A DNA stretch of 15,014 bases. It comes from Bacilli bacterium. Its GTDB lineage: Bacteria > Bacillota_I > Bacilli_A > RFN20 > CAG-288. A model generated the notes under the pieces. The model was not told where the DNA came from and did no database searches. It was given only the letters and a program-made list of their open reading frames with translations. The translations under genes were made by a program, and so were the position numbers. The stretch covers positions 1 to 15,014 of the forward strand of contig CAAFJQ010000010.1 in NCBI GenBank assembly GCA_900763245.1. The letters run 5' to 3'. Shown here in pieces: positions 1 to 7,326 of the stretch (the stretch's first letter is position 1; every line of letters starts with the position of its first letter).

Positions 1-123
1 ATATTCAAAATCAGATCAGTTTGAAATGATTCCATCACTCAAACACTTGATGGATTAACGCATGCTGTTTCTAATTTTATTTTTGTTTCAATAAAACAGA
101 AGCATATCCTAAAAGCCTTTGTT
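1..123. other. AT-rich non-coding stretch at the left edge
   Basis: I see no convincing gene here. There is a six-base-pair inverted repeat (CCATCA at 32-37, TGATGG at 48-53, ten-base loop) and a second one (CTGTTT at 64-69 with AAACAG at 96-101), which could fold around an AT-rich loop. Neither is followed by a clear T-tract on either strand, so I do not call a terminator. The stretch lies downstream of the small minus-strand gene remnant and may hold its 3' untranslated end. Confidence 0.4.
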
Positions 124-438
124 TCAAGATGATGAAGAATCTATTTCCTTGCTATTTTCTTCAGCTAGTTTTTCCAATCTTTCATACATATCATGATCGT
201 AATAGATGTGCATCCTATGTTTTCCAAAATAGTCATATTCACAAAATCTATAACGTCTTGGATGATATTTCTTCGAGTAGATACAAATATACAACTGCTT
301 TGGGTTTCGTCTAGGCGGTCCATCAGAACATGGTGAAGAAAGCCAGCAAATATCAAGTTCCATATCTGAATATTCAATGGATTTCAGATTGCGTGAAAAA
401 GGATTAGCAAGAACAATCCTGTCTTTTTCGAATCTCAC
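124..438 (-). pseudogene. Hypothetical 104-residue protein, probably the 3' remnant of a membrane protein
   Basis: I do not recognise the family. The product would start at a GTG (436-438) without a good ribosome binding site and end with a Glu/Ser tail. The reading frame stays open upstream to about 480, where it meets a stop, and those extra codons read ALLFSAIWGVQW. That is the look of the end of a transmembrane helix running into the soluble domain (VRFEKDRIVLANPF, then IEYSDMEL). No ATG lies in this upstream part. A membrane helix followed by a beta-rich soluble domain resembles the C-terminal half of YcxB/PH-like small membrane proteins, and the membrane protein at 5118-5963 has a similar plan. 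I infer that the 5' end was lost. The alternative is a short real gene: its GTG overlaps a TGA of an upstream open stretch (GTGA), but that stretch has no ATG and is stopped within about 41 codons. Confidence 0.45.
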
Positions 439-521
439 CCATTGTACGCCCCATATTGCAGAAAAAAGAAGAGCTCCTGTTCAATTTCATTCAAACAGTA
501 CCCATTATCGAAAGAATCTTT

Positions 522-527
522 TATAAT
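522..527 (+). promoter_or_regulatory. Candidate -10 box of the lipoprotein gene at 534
   Basis: A perfect TATAAT lies only six bases before the ATG at 534. No TTGACA-like box lies 16-18 bases upstream (the bases there are TACCCA-like) and there is no TGn extension. If this box is used, transcription would begin at or within a few bases of the start codon, giving a nearly leaderless message. That fits the absence of a Shine-Dalgarno sequence. The assignment rests on the hexamer alone. Confidence 0.35.
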
Positions 528-533
528 TGAAGC

Positions 534-1106
534 ATGAAAAAGAAAACAATCCTCTCTCTGTTATCCGTACTCTTCATGACAGGATGCGGATCGAATATCG
601 AAGAGAACACTTACCGCTGCTATCTAGGAAAGATGATGGTTTCCACTTTTTCGATGGCAAACAATGATATCGACCACAAAAAGATACAGGCTGAAGAAAT
701 AGATGATGCCTGCTATACCAATATGTATTTTCTCAAATCACAGAAAGAGCTTGATGATTTCTATTCCAATCCTGATTACACAATCTCACAGACTGAAAAA
801 GATACAAACAGAAAACTGAAAGAGACCATGATGCTTGTCTATTTCATCATGGATACACCAAAAGGATATAGAGCCTATAAAAGAGACAATATGCAAGGAG
901 TCTTAAAAGACCAAGGTCTTACCTTGCTCACCGATAACTTCTACTACTATGCATCAAAACCCGACATCTTCTTTTGTCAAATAGACTTAAAAGAAGACAG
1001 TACCATCACAAACTCAGGAACCTATTCGTTCTACTATCAGACATCAAGAAAATACGCGGATTATCTAAGTGAAGATTCTATCCGCGTCATCTATAACATC
1101 AAATAA
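534..1106 (+). CDS. Putative lipoprotein, 190 aa, unknown function
   Basis: The protein begins MKKKTILSLLSVLFMTGC: three lysines, a short hydrophobic segment and a lipobox (FMTGC) with Cys18 as the lipidation site. It should therefore be a lipoprotein anchored on the outer face of the cytoplasmic membrane. The mature part is about 172 residues, rich in Tyr, Asp and Lys, with no motif I recognise, so I give no function. The start is fixed by the signal peptide although there is no Shine-Dalgarno sequence; GAAGC immediately precedes the ATG. A TATAAT lies at 522-527, so the transcript may be almost leaderless. The gene converges with mfd, whose stop codon is only six bases away, and an 8-bp inverted repeat in its last 20 codons (1054-1087) probably serves as the mfd terminator. 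Confidence 0.75.
   Translation: MKKKTILSLLSVLFMTGCGSNIEENTYRCYLGKMMVSTFSMANNDIDHKKIQAEEIDDACYTNMYFLKSQKELDDFYSNPDYTISQTEKDTNRKLKETMMLVYFIMDTPKGYRAYKRDNMQGVLKDQGLTLLTDNFYYYASKPDIFFCQIDLKEDSTITNSGTYSFYYQTSRKYADYLSEDSIRVIYNIK
1049..1087 (-). terminator. Probable intrinsic terminator of mfd, inside the convergent lipoprotein gene
   Basis: ACGCGGAT (1054-1061) and ATCCGCGT (1080-1087) form a perfect 8-bp GC-rich stem with an 18-base loop, inside which ATCT/AGAT can add a short inner stem. On the minus strand the stem is followed by ATTTTCTT, a usable T-tract. On the plus strand no T-run follows. It lies 26 bases beyond the mfd stop codon, within codons of the lipoprotein gene. Confidence 0.6.
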
Positions 1107-1112
1107 CAAACG

Positions 1113-4100
1113 CTAAGACTGTCGATATGCGTCTTCAAGGCTTTGAACAAGATAAAGAAGATCGCTGAGATAGTCTTTTGTTTTGGTGAGCAGAAATTCC
1201 ATCTGCTGATTATTGACGCGAAGTCTCAGCTTCACACTTAACGGCCTTAAGTACTCATCCAGCTTTTTAAAGAGCTGCGGTTTTCTGCAGAAGTCTTCGC
1301 TCATCGTGATCGTATAGAATCCAAGCCCTTCGACAAAACGGGAAACAAAACCGGAATTGAGGTAATTCTCAATCTTTTTCTTGATGAGAAGCGAGTTGAC
1401 TTCCTCTGGATAAGGCCCATAAACATCTTTCAGCTTTTCTGCAAAATCTTTTATCTTTTCATCCGTATTGCAATCAGATAATTCACGATACATGGAAATG
1501 CGCTGTTCTTTTGTTCCGTATTCTTCCGGAATATGAGCATCCAATGAGAATGTCAGTTCAAAGTCATGCCTGTTCTTATCGGCAAGAGCGGAAGTCTGAA
1601 GCGTCTTTTCCTTGATGACCTCTTCTAACAGCTCCATATAGGCTTCATAGCCTAATGAATCGACAAATCCTGCCTGTTCGCTTCCTAAGATATCTCCGGC
1701 TCCTCGGATGTTAAGATCCTGCATGGCTATCTTGTAGCCAGAGCCAAGCTCCGTGAATTCCTTCAAGGCCTTGAGTCTCTTTCTTGCTTCCTCTGTCAGT
1801 TTACCGCTGTCGTGGAAGAAGAAATACGCATAGGCAAGACGATTGCTTCTTCCAACACGCCCTTTTATCTGATAAAGCTGCGCTAAGCCAAAATGATCAG
1901 CGTCTTCGACGATGATCGTATTGACATTAGGAATATCAAGACCGGATTCAATGATGGAGGTGCAGACCAATATCTGTATATCGTTCTGATAGAACTCATC
2001 CATGACATCTTCAATCTCATCCTGAGACATTCTGGCATGGACGACTGCGACTTTCGCAGTCTTGAATTTTTTCTGAAGTCGCTGTGCGACAGCATCGATT
2101 GTCGAGATTTTATTGTGGAGATAATAAACCTGTCCATGTCTATCGAGCTCTTTTCCGATAACCTCATAGATCAGTTCGTTGTCCTGCTTTGCAACATAGG
2201 TTTTGACAGGCATACGATTGACAGGAGCCTGAGAGAGAAGAGACATGCTTCTGACACCTAAAAGTGACATCTGCATCGTTCTTGGAATCGGTGTTGCCGT
2301 CAAGGTGAGACAATCGACATTCTTCGCCTTCTCCTTGATCTTTTCCTTATGGGTGACACCGAACTTCTGTTCCTCATCGATGATGAGAAGGCCTAAGTTC
2401 TTGAATTTTACAGAATCGGAGAGAAGAGAATGTGTGCCGATCACAAAATCAATCGTTCCATTCTCCAATCCCTTCTTGATCTCATCCTGTTTTGCTTTGC
2501 TGATGAATCGGTTATAGACTTCAATGTGCGGTTGATACTCTTTGAATCTGTTGATAGCGACTTTGTAATGCTGTTCTGAAAGGATGGTCGTCGGACAAAG
2601 AAGAACGACCTGCTTATGAGCCAGTATCGCCGTAAATGCAGCATTGAATGCAATCTCTGTCTTCCCAAAACCGACATCACCTGCGACAAGTCTGTCCATC
2701 GGATGCGGCGATTCCATATCTTCTCTGATCTCATTGATGGCTTTGATCTGCCCTTCCGTATACGGATAGGAGAAAGAGCGCATGAACTCGTTTTCAAGTT
2801 CCTCTTCATGCGGGAATGCAAAACCGGGCTTTGTCTTTCTTTCCGAATAGAGAGCAAGAAGCTGATCGGCAAGATAGGAGATTCTGCTTCTGATTTTGGA
2901 TTTCTTTCTTGACCAGGTCGATCCTCCCATCTTATCAAGAGCAGGGGCAAAGCCCTCTCTTGATGCATATTTTCTGATCATCTTATACTGAGCAAGCGGG
3001 AGATAGAAGACCTGCTCATTAGCATACTGAATCTTCAAATATTCAAGGCCGTCGATATTATCGACACCGAGATATCTTCCGACACCATGCACTTCATGGA
3101 CGACATAGTCTCCCTCTTTCAGCTCCTCATATCTTCGGATGAGCTTTGCTTCCTTATAACGGGAGAGGAAACGCGATTTCTGAGAGGAGACACCATAGAT
3201 CTCTTTAGCAGAGAGATAGACATGCTTCTCTTCCGGTATTTCAAAACCATGTGTCAGTTTTCCTTCTAAGAACATAATCTGAGAATGTTTAGGATAGACT
3301 GTATACTGAAGTTGTCTGTCACTGAGGTAATTCTCGTAGTTGGTAAGATTCGGTTCAGGAAGGACCAATCTGATTTTATAGCCTTCTCTTAGGAATTCAC
3401 GGATTAGGATATCACTTTGAATATAGCTTGTCGCATGGAAAGAGCAGTCTCTTAAAAGGAAACCGTCATCTCCATTCCTGATAAGGTCATAGGAAGAGAA
3501 ATCAGGCTTTTCTTCCAAATAGACAGATTCCCCTTGCAATGAGTTTCCATCTTTTACGCTCTTTTTAAAATACTTTTCTTCTTTATCCAAGGCATCTTTC
3601 AAAGAGGACATCGATAACTGATAATCATAGATGAACTTCTCATAATCTTTCAGATAAGAGAGAAGCGTCGTTGTGTCTTTTTTATAAAGAGAATAGAAAC
3701 GGCTGTCGATCTCTTCTAAGAATCCTTGCTTCACTGTCTCTGTAAGCTGAAGCATTCTCTCTTTAAGATCATCAAAAGCAAGCCTGTCTGTATCTTTTTC
3801 CTGAACAGAAAGCAGCTCTTGGATATGTCTGTTTCCCTCTTCGATTTCCTCTTTCTTCAACAGTCTTAAAGAGGCAGGATGAATCAAGACTTCCTTAATG
3901 TGTTCGAAAGAGCGTTCATCCTCGATCTTAAAAGAACGGATATCATCAATTTCATCTCCGAAAAATTCAAGACGGACAGGATTCTTATAAGATGCATCAT
4001 AGATATCAAGGATTCCGCCACGGACGGAATACTGATTGATCTGGCTGATATGATCGACAGGAAGATAACCTAAAGAGGAGATACGGGAAAGGAGTTCTTT

Positions 4101-4541
4101 CCTGGTGATCATATCTCCTGTCTTGATATTGAAAAGAGAATCCTCATACTCCTTCTCATTCATGATGGATAAAGAAACAGAGGACATATGAGCGACAAGA
4201 ATAGAAGGCTTATTGGAATAAATGGAGCTAAGAGCCATCAGCCTTTCCTCATTCATTTCCGGTGAGACACCGATCGCAGATGTTCTGAAAATCTCATCAT
4301 AAGGGAAGATATAAGTTTCATTTTCATCGACATAGTCACCTAAAAACTGAATGAAGTTCTCGGCTTCATAGATTGTCGGGAAAAGGAAGAACATCTTTCT
4401 CTTGTTTTCAAGATAGGAAAGAGCGGTCAGTAAAGCAAGCCCCTCGACAGAAGAGACTTTCACCTCTTTGTTCGCCGAGAGATTCTCTAATTCCTTATTG
4501 CCGTAAAGATAAGAAAACAAAGAAATTTTATCAAACGCCAT
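1113..4541 (-). CDS. mfd: Transcription-repair coupling factor Mfd
   Basis: Mfd is the ATP-driven DNA translocase that removes RNA polymerase stalled at lesions and recruits UvrA for nucleotide excision repair. At 1142 residues it has the usual family length (about 1150). From the N-terminus: the UvrB-like module (about residues 1-350); the RNA-polymerase-interacting domain starting near residue 470 (GDYVVHEVHGVGRYLG); the RecG-like helicase core with Walker A GDVGFGKT (621-628), Walker B DEEQ (722-725) and TATPIPRT (about 748); a second helicase lobe containing IIESGLDIPNVNTII and QIKGRVGRSNR; then the C-terminal TRCF domain. The ATG at 4541 lies two bases after the pth stop, with no Shine-Dalgarno of its own, so translation is probably coupled to pth. 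It is the last gene of the rdgB operon and meets the convergent lipoprotein gene six bases beyond its TAG stop. Confidence 0.97.
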   Translation of the reverse strand: MAFDKISLFSYLYGNKELENLSANKEVKVSSVEGLALLTALSYLENKRKMFFLFPTIYEAENFIQFLGDYVDENETYIFPYDEIFRTSAIGVSPEMNEERLMALSSIYSNKPSILVAHMSSVSLSIMNEKEYEDSLFNIKTGDMITRKELLSRISSLGYLPVDHISQINQYSVRGGILDIYDASYKNPVRLEFFGDEIDDIRSFKIEDERSFEHIKEVLIHPASLRLLKKEEIEEGNRHIQELLSVQEKDTDRLAFDDLKERMLQLTETVKQGFLEEIDSRFYSLYKKDTTTLLSYLKDYEKFIYDYQLSMSSLKDALDKEEKYFKKSVKDGNSLQGESVYLEEKPDFSSYDLIRNGDDGFLLRDCSFHATSYIQSDILIREFLREGYKIRLVLPEPNLTNYENYLSDRQLQYTVYPKHSQIMFLEGKLTHGFEIPEEKHVYLSAKEIYGVSSQKSRFLSRYKEAKLIRRYEELKEGDYVVHEVHGVGRYLGVDNIDGLEYLKIQYANEQVFYLPLAQYKMIRKYASREGFAPALDKMGGSTWSRKKSKIRSRISYLADQLLALYSERKTKPGFAFPHEEELENEFMRSFSYPYTEGQIKAINEIREDMESPHPMDRLVAGDVGFGKTEIAFNAAFTAILAHKQVVLLCPTTILSEQHYKVAINRFKEYQPHIEVYNRFISKAKQDEIKKGLENGTIDFVIGTHSLLSDSVKFKNLGLLIIDEEQKFGVTHKEKIKEKAKNVDCLTLTATPIPRTMQMSLLGVRSMSLLSQAPVNRMPVKTYVAKQDNELIYEVIGKELDRHGQVYYLHNKISTIDAVAQRLQKKFKTAKVAVVHARMSQDEIEDVMDEFYQNDIQILVCTSIIESGLDIPNVNTIIVEDADHFGLAQLYQIKGRVGRSNRLAYAYFFFHDSGKLTEEARKRLKALKEFTELGSGYKIAMQDLNIRGAGDILGSEQAGFVDSLGYEAYMELLEEVIKEKTLQTSALADKNRHDFELTFSLDAHIPEEYGTKEQRISMYRELSDCNTDEKIKDFAEKLKDVYGPYPEEVNSLLIKKKIENYLNSGFVSRFVEGLGFYTITMSEDFCRKPQLFKKLDEYLRPLSVKLRLRVNNQQMEFLLTKTKDYLSDLLYLVQSLEDAYRQS

Positions 4542-4543
4542 TA

Positions 4544-5107
4544 TTATCTGTTATATAAACTCATCGCCTTCTCAAAGCTATTGTTCTTCAATGCGCATTC
4601 CAGCGCTTCACAGGCTTTGGAAATACCATCTTTCCAAGCTTCGTATACAACCTTGTCCTTCGGAGCAGAGAGGACAAAATCAGGTGTGTTTCCAAACTCC
4701 GGCTTTCCAATGCCGATGCGGATACGCTTGAACTCATCCGTTCCTAACTGAGAGATGATGCTCTTCAGCCCGTTATGTCCGCCAGCGCTTCCTTTCAGCT
4801 TCAGACGGATATGACCAGGTTCTGTATCCATATCATCGACAAGGATGATGATGTCAGAGACATCGACCTTATAGAAGTTCTTAGCCATGATAAGAGCGTC
4901 ACCAGATAAGTTGACATAGGTCAAAGGTTTCATGAGAAGAACATCTTCTCCGAATGCCTTTCCTTTTCCGACCATGGATTTGAAATCCTTCTTCTTGATT
5001 TCAATGTTGAAATCAGAAGCGAAGAGATCCAAAGCCTGGAATCCGGAATTATGTCTTGTGTCGGTATAGATATCACCGACGTTTCCAATACCTAATATGA
5101 TTTTCAT
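4544..5107 (-). CDS. pth: Peptidyl-tRNA hydrolase
   Basis: Cytoplasmic Pth cleaves the ester bond of peptidyl-tRNAs that drop off the ribosome, recycling tRNA; it is usually essential. At 187 residues it matches the family. The N-terminus MKIILGIGNVG corresponds to the usual GLGNPG motif, with Val in place of Pro. Catalytic His19 sits in TRHNSGF. KPLTYVNLSG carries the conserved substrate-binding Asn, VDDMDTEPGHIRLK contains the conserved Asp that assists the histidine, and GSAGGHNGLKSI supplies the second Asn. The start is supported by AAGGAG seven bases before the ATG, and this site overlaps the stop codon of the upstream membrane protein gene. The gene lies directly upstream of mfd, an arrangement also seen in other Bacillota. 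Confidence 0.96.
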   Translation of the reverse strand: MKIILGIGNVGDIYTDTRHNSGFQALDLFASDFNIEIKKKDFKSMVGKGKAFGEDVLLMKPLTYVNLSGDALIMAKNFYKVDVSDIIILVDDMDTEPGHIRLKLKGSAGGHNGLKSIISQLGTDEFKRIRIGIGKPEFGNTPDFVLSAPKDKVVYEAWKDGISKACEALECALKNNSFEKAMSLYNR

Positions 5108-5117
5108 ATCTTTCTCC

Positions 5118-5963
5118 TTAATGTTTCACATTGTTGATTTCAATCATCTTATTCCGATAGAAATCTGCAATATTCTTTTCTAGTCCCTTATATGTGATGA
5201 CAAGGCAGACATTCTTTCCTTTTTCATTGAGATAGTTGAAATAATAATAGGATTTATCCTTTCTTGCCTTTATCATTCTTCGATAGGATATTTCAAAATC
5301 GACTGTCACTTTTGCATTTGGACTAAGTTCTTTATGTTCAGAGCTGTTTTGTATTCTGATCCTATCATCGTAAAGGGAGATTTCTGCACTTATTCTGTTC
5401 TTCTTGGCAGTCAGATAAGAATTAAGAGGAACAAAAACGAAAACAAGAAGGAAGAGAAGATTGAAACAGATGATGACAACAATGACAGGAATCCAGTCTC
5501 CTAACGTGTTCTTAGAGGTATTCAAAGGAAGATACAACAAAAGATACGAGAGCAAAGCAAGAGACAAGAAGACATAGAACAGAGATACTGATGAATAATA
5601 GGTCCCCTTCATATAAGAACCTAAACTGATGATTTCAGAATCAGAGTAATGATATAAAGGTTCTTTTTTATCAACGATTTCTTCACTTTCCATTTCCAGT
5701 TTTTCAAGCTGATTTGTTTCTTTCATCATCTTTTTCATGTATGACGATCGTAGAATATTGAATACGATGAAAAGAACAGAGAAACATAAGAACAGGACAA
5801 AAGAGCCGACAACAACAAAAGCAATAACAGCAGCCAGTTCTTTCTTCTCTTCCACATCGACCTTTGAGAAAACACAATAGAATACCACCATCACAACAAA
5901 AAAGACGGCAGTCAGAATTCCAAAGACAGTTGATTCTCTTTTGTACTTATTCTTATTTTTCAT
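5118..5963 (-). CDS. Uncharacterised four-helix membrane protein with soluble C-terminal domain
   Basis: I do not recognise a named family. The 281-residue protein has predicted membrane helices at about 14-33, 44-71, 124-146 and 157-179. A charged stretch of about 50 residues, with coiled-coil potential (KKMMKETNQLEKLEMESEE), lies between the two helix pairs. The C-terminal 100 residues form a soluble domain whose pattern (SLYDDRIRIQNSSEHKEL, then YYYFNYLNEKGKNVCLVI) resembles the YcxB-like/PH-like domains of small Bacillota membrane proteins. That is inference from pattern, not a search. The ATG overlaps the end of rdgB by 11 bases, and the stop overlaps the Shine-Dalgarno of pth, so expression must be tied to these housekeeping genes. 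Its function is unknown; the position may mean only shared transcription. Confidence 0.85.
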   Translation of the reverse strand: MKNKNKYKRESTVFGILTAVFFVVMVVFYCVFSKVDVEEKKELAAVIAFVVVGSFVLFLCFSVLFIVFNILRSSYMKKMMKETNQLEKLEMESEEIVDKKEPLYHYSDSEIISLGSYMKGTYYSSVSLFYVFLSLALLSYLLLYLPLNTSKNTLGDWIPVIVVIICFNLLFLLVFVFVPLNSYLTAKKNRISAEISLYDDRIRIQNSSEHKELSPNAKVTVDFEISYRRMIKARKDKSYYYFNYLNEKGKNVCLVITYKGLEKNIADFYRNKMIEINNVKH

Positions 5964-6555
5964 ACTCGTTCTTATAATACTCCAAGAATGACATCAGCGC
6001 TCTTCCTCGATGAGAGACAGAATCCTTCTCCACCGGTGTAGCCTGACCGAAAGTCTTATTCAAGTCATAAGAGAAGAAGATCGGATCATATCCGAATCCG
6101 GATATAGGATGATAATCCATCTCTTTTGTGATCTCTCCTTCATTCTTTCCGAAGAATGTCTTTTCGATATTTCTCTTCTTATCGATAAAGACCATCGCTG
6201 TATAGAAAGCAGCCTTTCTGTTCTCTTTATCTTCCATCATTTTCAGAATGGCAAGATTCTTTTCCTCATAAGGATGTCCTTCCATGAATCTTGCAGAATG
6301 GACACCAGGGAATCCATCGAGCGCATCAATAGCAAGACCGGAGTCATCGCTTAAAACAGGATAAGGACACTTTGAAGCGATATCTTCCGCTTTGATCTTT
6401 GCATTGCCTTCAAAGGTATTGCTATCCTCTTCATGTGTGACTTCTAGTCCCATATCAGAAAGAGAACGAATTTCAACATCCATCCCCTCTAACATCTCTC
6501 TTACTTCTCTGACTTTATTGACATTCGATGTCGCAAATACAATGATGTTTTTCAT
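5953..6555 (-). CDS. rdgB: XTP/dITP pyrophosphatase (Ham1/RdgB family)
   Basis: This enzyme hydrolyses non-canonical purine triphosphates (dITP, XTP) to monophosphates and pyrophosphate, keeping them out of DNA and RNA. I place the start at the ATG at 6555, giving 200 residues, the normal family length. The protein then begins MKNIIVFATSNVNKVREV, the family's nucleotide-binding N-terminus. SDDSGLAIDALDGFPGVHSARF (residues 69-90) holds the catalytic Asp70, GFGYDP (153-158) and SHRGRA (181-186) complete the signature. The frame stays open for 39 codons upstream and encodes a hydrophobic stretch, but this would run into the opposite-strand Nudix gene and is not part of the family. The nearest good Shine-Dalgarno (AAGGAG, 6578-6583) is 22 bases upstream, further than usual; a short out-of-frame ATG lies between. 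First gene of the rdgB-membrane protein-pth-mfd operon. Confidence 0.93.
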   Translation of the reverse strand: MKNIIVFATSNVNKVREVREMLEGMDVEIRSLSDMGLEVTHEEDSNTFEGNAKIKAEDIASKCPYPVLSDDSGLAIDALDGFPGVHSARFMEGHPYEEKNLAILKMMEDKENRKAAFYTAMVFIDKKRNIEKTFFGKNEGEITKEMDYHPISGFGYDPIFFSYDLNKTFGQATPVEKDSVSHRGRALMSFLEYYKNEYEK

Positions 6556-6565
6556 GTTTTTCCAT

Positions 6566-6653
6566 TCTTTATAAGTTCTCCTTATTTTATAACAAATATA
6601 GTAGAGAAAAAAGGAAAAGCATCCTATGATATTACCAGTAAAGAGGTATAGCA
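6566..6653. promoter_or_regulatory. Divergent promoter region between rdgB and the Nudix gene
   Basis: Both the leftward rdgB operon and the rightward Nudix gene must be transcribed from this AT-rich stretch of under 100 bases. TATA-like hexamers are present on both strands (for example TATAGT at 6597-6602 and TATGAT at 6625-6630 on plus, TATAAA at 6586-6591 on minus), but none is paired with a recognisable -35 box at the right distance. The Nudix gene has AGAGG at about 6640-6646 before its ATG; rdgB has AAGGAG at 6578-6583. Confidence 0.4.
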
Positions 6654-7214
6654 ATGAGAAAAGAAGAATCACAGATCAGCAAGAAAAGAGAAAAGACATT
6701 ATCCAGCAAAGAAGTATACAAAGGAAAGATTCTGGATGTCTTTTTAGATGAGGTTGAACTTCCAAGCGGAAGAATCTCCCATCGTGAAGTCATCCGACAC
6801 TGCCATGCGGCAGCTGTCCTTGCCTTCAACGACAAAAACGAAGTCATACTCGAAGACCAGTATCGTTATCCCTATGATGATATCATCACAGAGATTCCGG
6901 CTGGAAAAGGTGATGAAGGCGAAAGCGGAGAAGAGACTGCAAGAAGAGAACTCGAAGAGGAGACAGGCTATAGAGCCGATACCTTAGAAGAGTTAGGTCT
7001 TTTCTATCCATCTGTGGGCTATACAGATGAAGCCATTCATCTCTATTTAGCAAAAGACCTCGTCAAAACACATCAGCATTTAGATGAAGGCGAAGAGCTT
7101 GAATACTACTTCGTTCCTTTTGAAAAGCTTTGTGACATGATCAGAAACGGTGAGATTGCAGATGGAAAGACCGTTGCTGCTGTCGGATACTATTTATTGA
7201 AACATCAGAAATAA
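6654..7214 (+). CDS. nudF: Nudix hydrolase, ADP-ribose pyrophosphatase type
   Basis: A 186-residue cytoplasmic Nudix enzyme, most likely cleaving ADP-ribose to AMP and ribose 5-phosphate. The Nudix box is complete at residues 84-106, running from GKGDEGESGEE to RRELEEETGY with all the metal-binding glutamates. About 13 residues further on, FYPSVGYTDE carries the proline typical of ADP-ribose pyrophosphatases (Pro119). The N-terminal part, with VYKGKILDVFLDEVELPSG and HREVIRHCHAAAVLA, is also the family pattern. AGAGG about eight bases before the ATG supports the start. The gene diverges from rdgB, another nucleotide-pool cleaning enzyme, and ends at an intrinsic terminator 13 bases after its stop, so it is probably a single-gene unit. 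The symbol follows the E. coli/B. subtilis naming and the exact substrate is inferred. Confidence 0.9.
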   Translation: MRKEESQISKKREKTLSSKEVYKGKILDVFLDEVELPSGRISHREVIRHCHAAAVLAFNDKNEVILEDQYRYPYDDIITEIPAGKGDEGESGEETARRELEEETGYRADTLEELGLFYPSVGYTDEAIHLYLAKDLVKTHQHLDEGEELEYYFVPFEKLCDMIRNGEIADGKTVAAVGYYLLKHQK

Positions 7215-7227
7215 GCAACTCCCTTAT

Positions 7228-7254
7228 AAGCGTGACAAAAATGTCGCGCTTTTT
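7228..7254 (+). terminator. Intrinsic terminator of the Nudix gene
   Basis: AGCGTGACA (7229-7237) pairs with TGTCGCGCT (7242-7250) over nine base pairs, with one G-T wobble and an AAAA loop, and is followed by a run of T (7250-7254). It begins 13 bases after the Nudix stop codon. Confidence 0.85.
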
Positions 7255-7276
7255 GAGTTCTCTGATTTCTTAAGGC

Positions 7277-7314
7277 AAACAAAAAGCCCCTACTTGTCAT
7301 AAGACTTTCGGGGC
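7277..7314 (-). terminator. Intrinsic terminator of the large lipoprotein gene
   Basis: On the minus strand GCCCC (7314-7310) pairs with GGGGC (7290-7286), followed by TTTTTGTTTG. The 19-base loop can form a short inner stem (CTTG/TAAG). It lies 12 bases beyond the lipoprotein stop and faces the Nudix terminator, so the two convergent genes are separately insulated. Confidence 0.8.
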
Positions 7315-7326
7315 AATACTTACTTA

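Noticed and set aside
1893..2261. 122-codon plus-strand ORF and other ORFs opposite mfd
   Set aside because: Shadows of the mfd helicase region, whose motifs are intact in the minus-strand frame.
6556..6672. 39-residue hydrophobic N-terminal extension of rdgB
   Set aside because: It is absent from the RdgB family, would overlap the start of the opposite Nudix gene, and MKNIIVFATSN at 6555 is the family's normal N-terminus.
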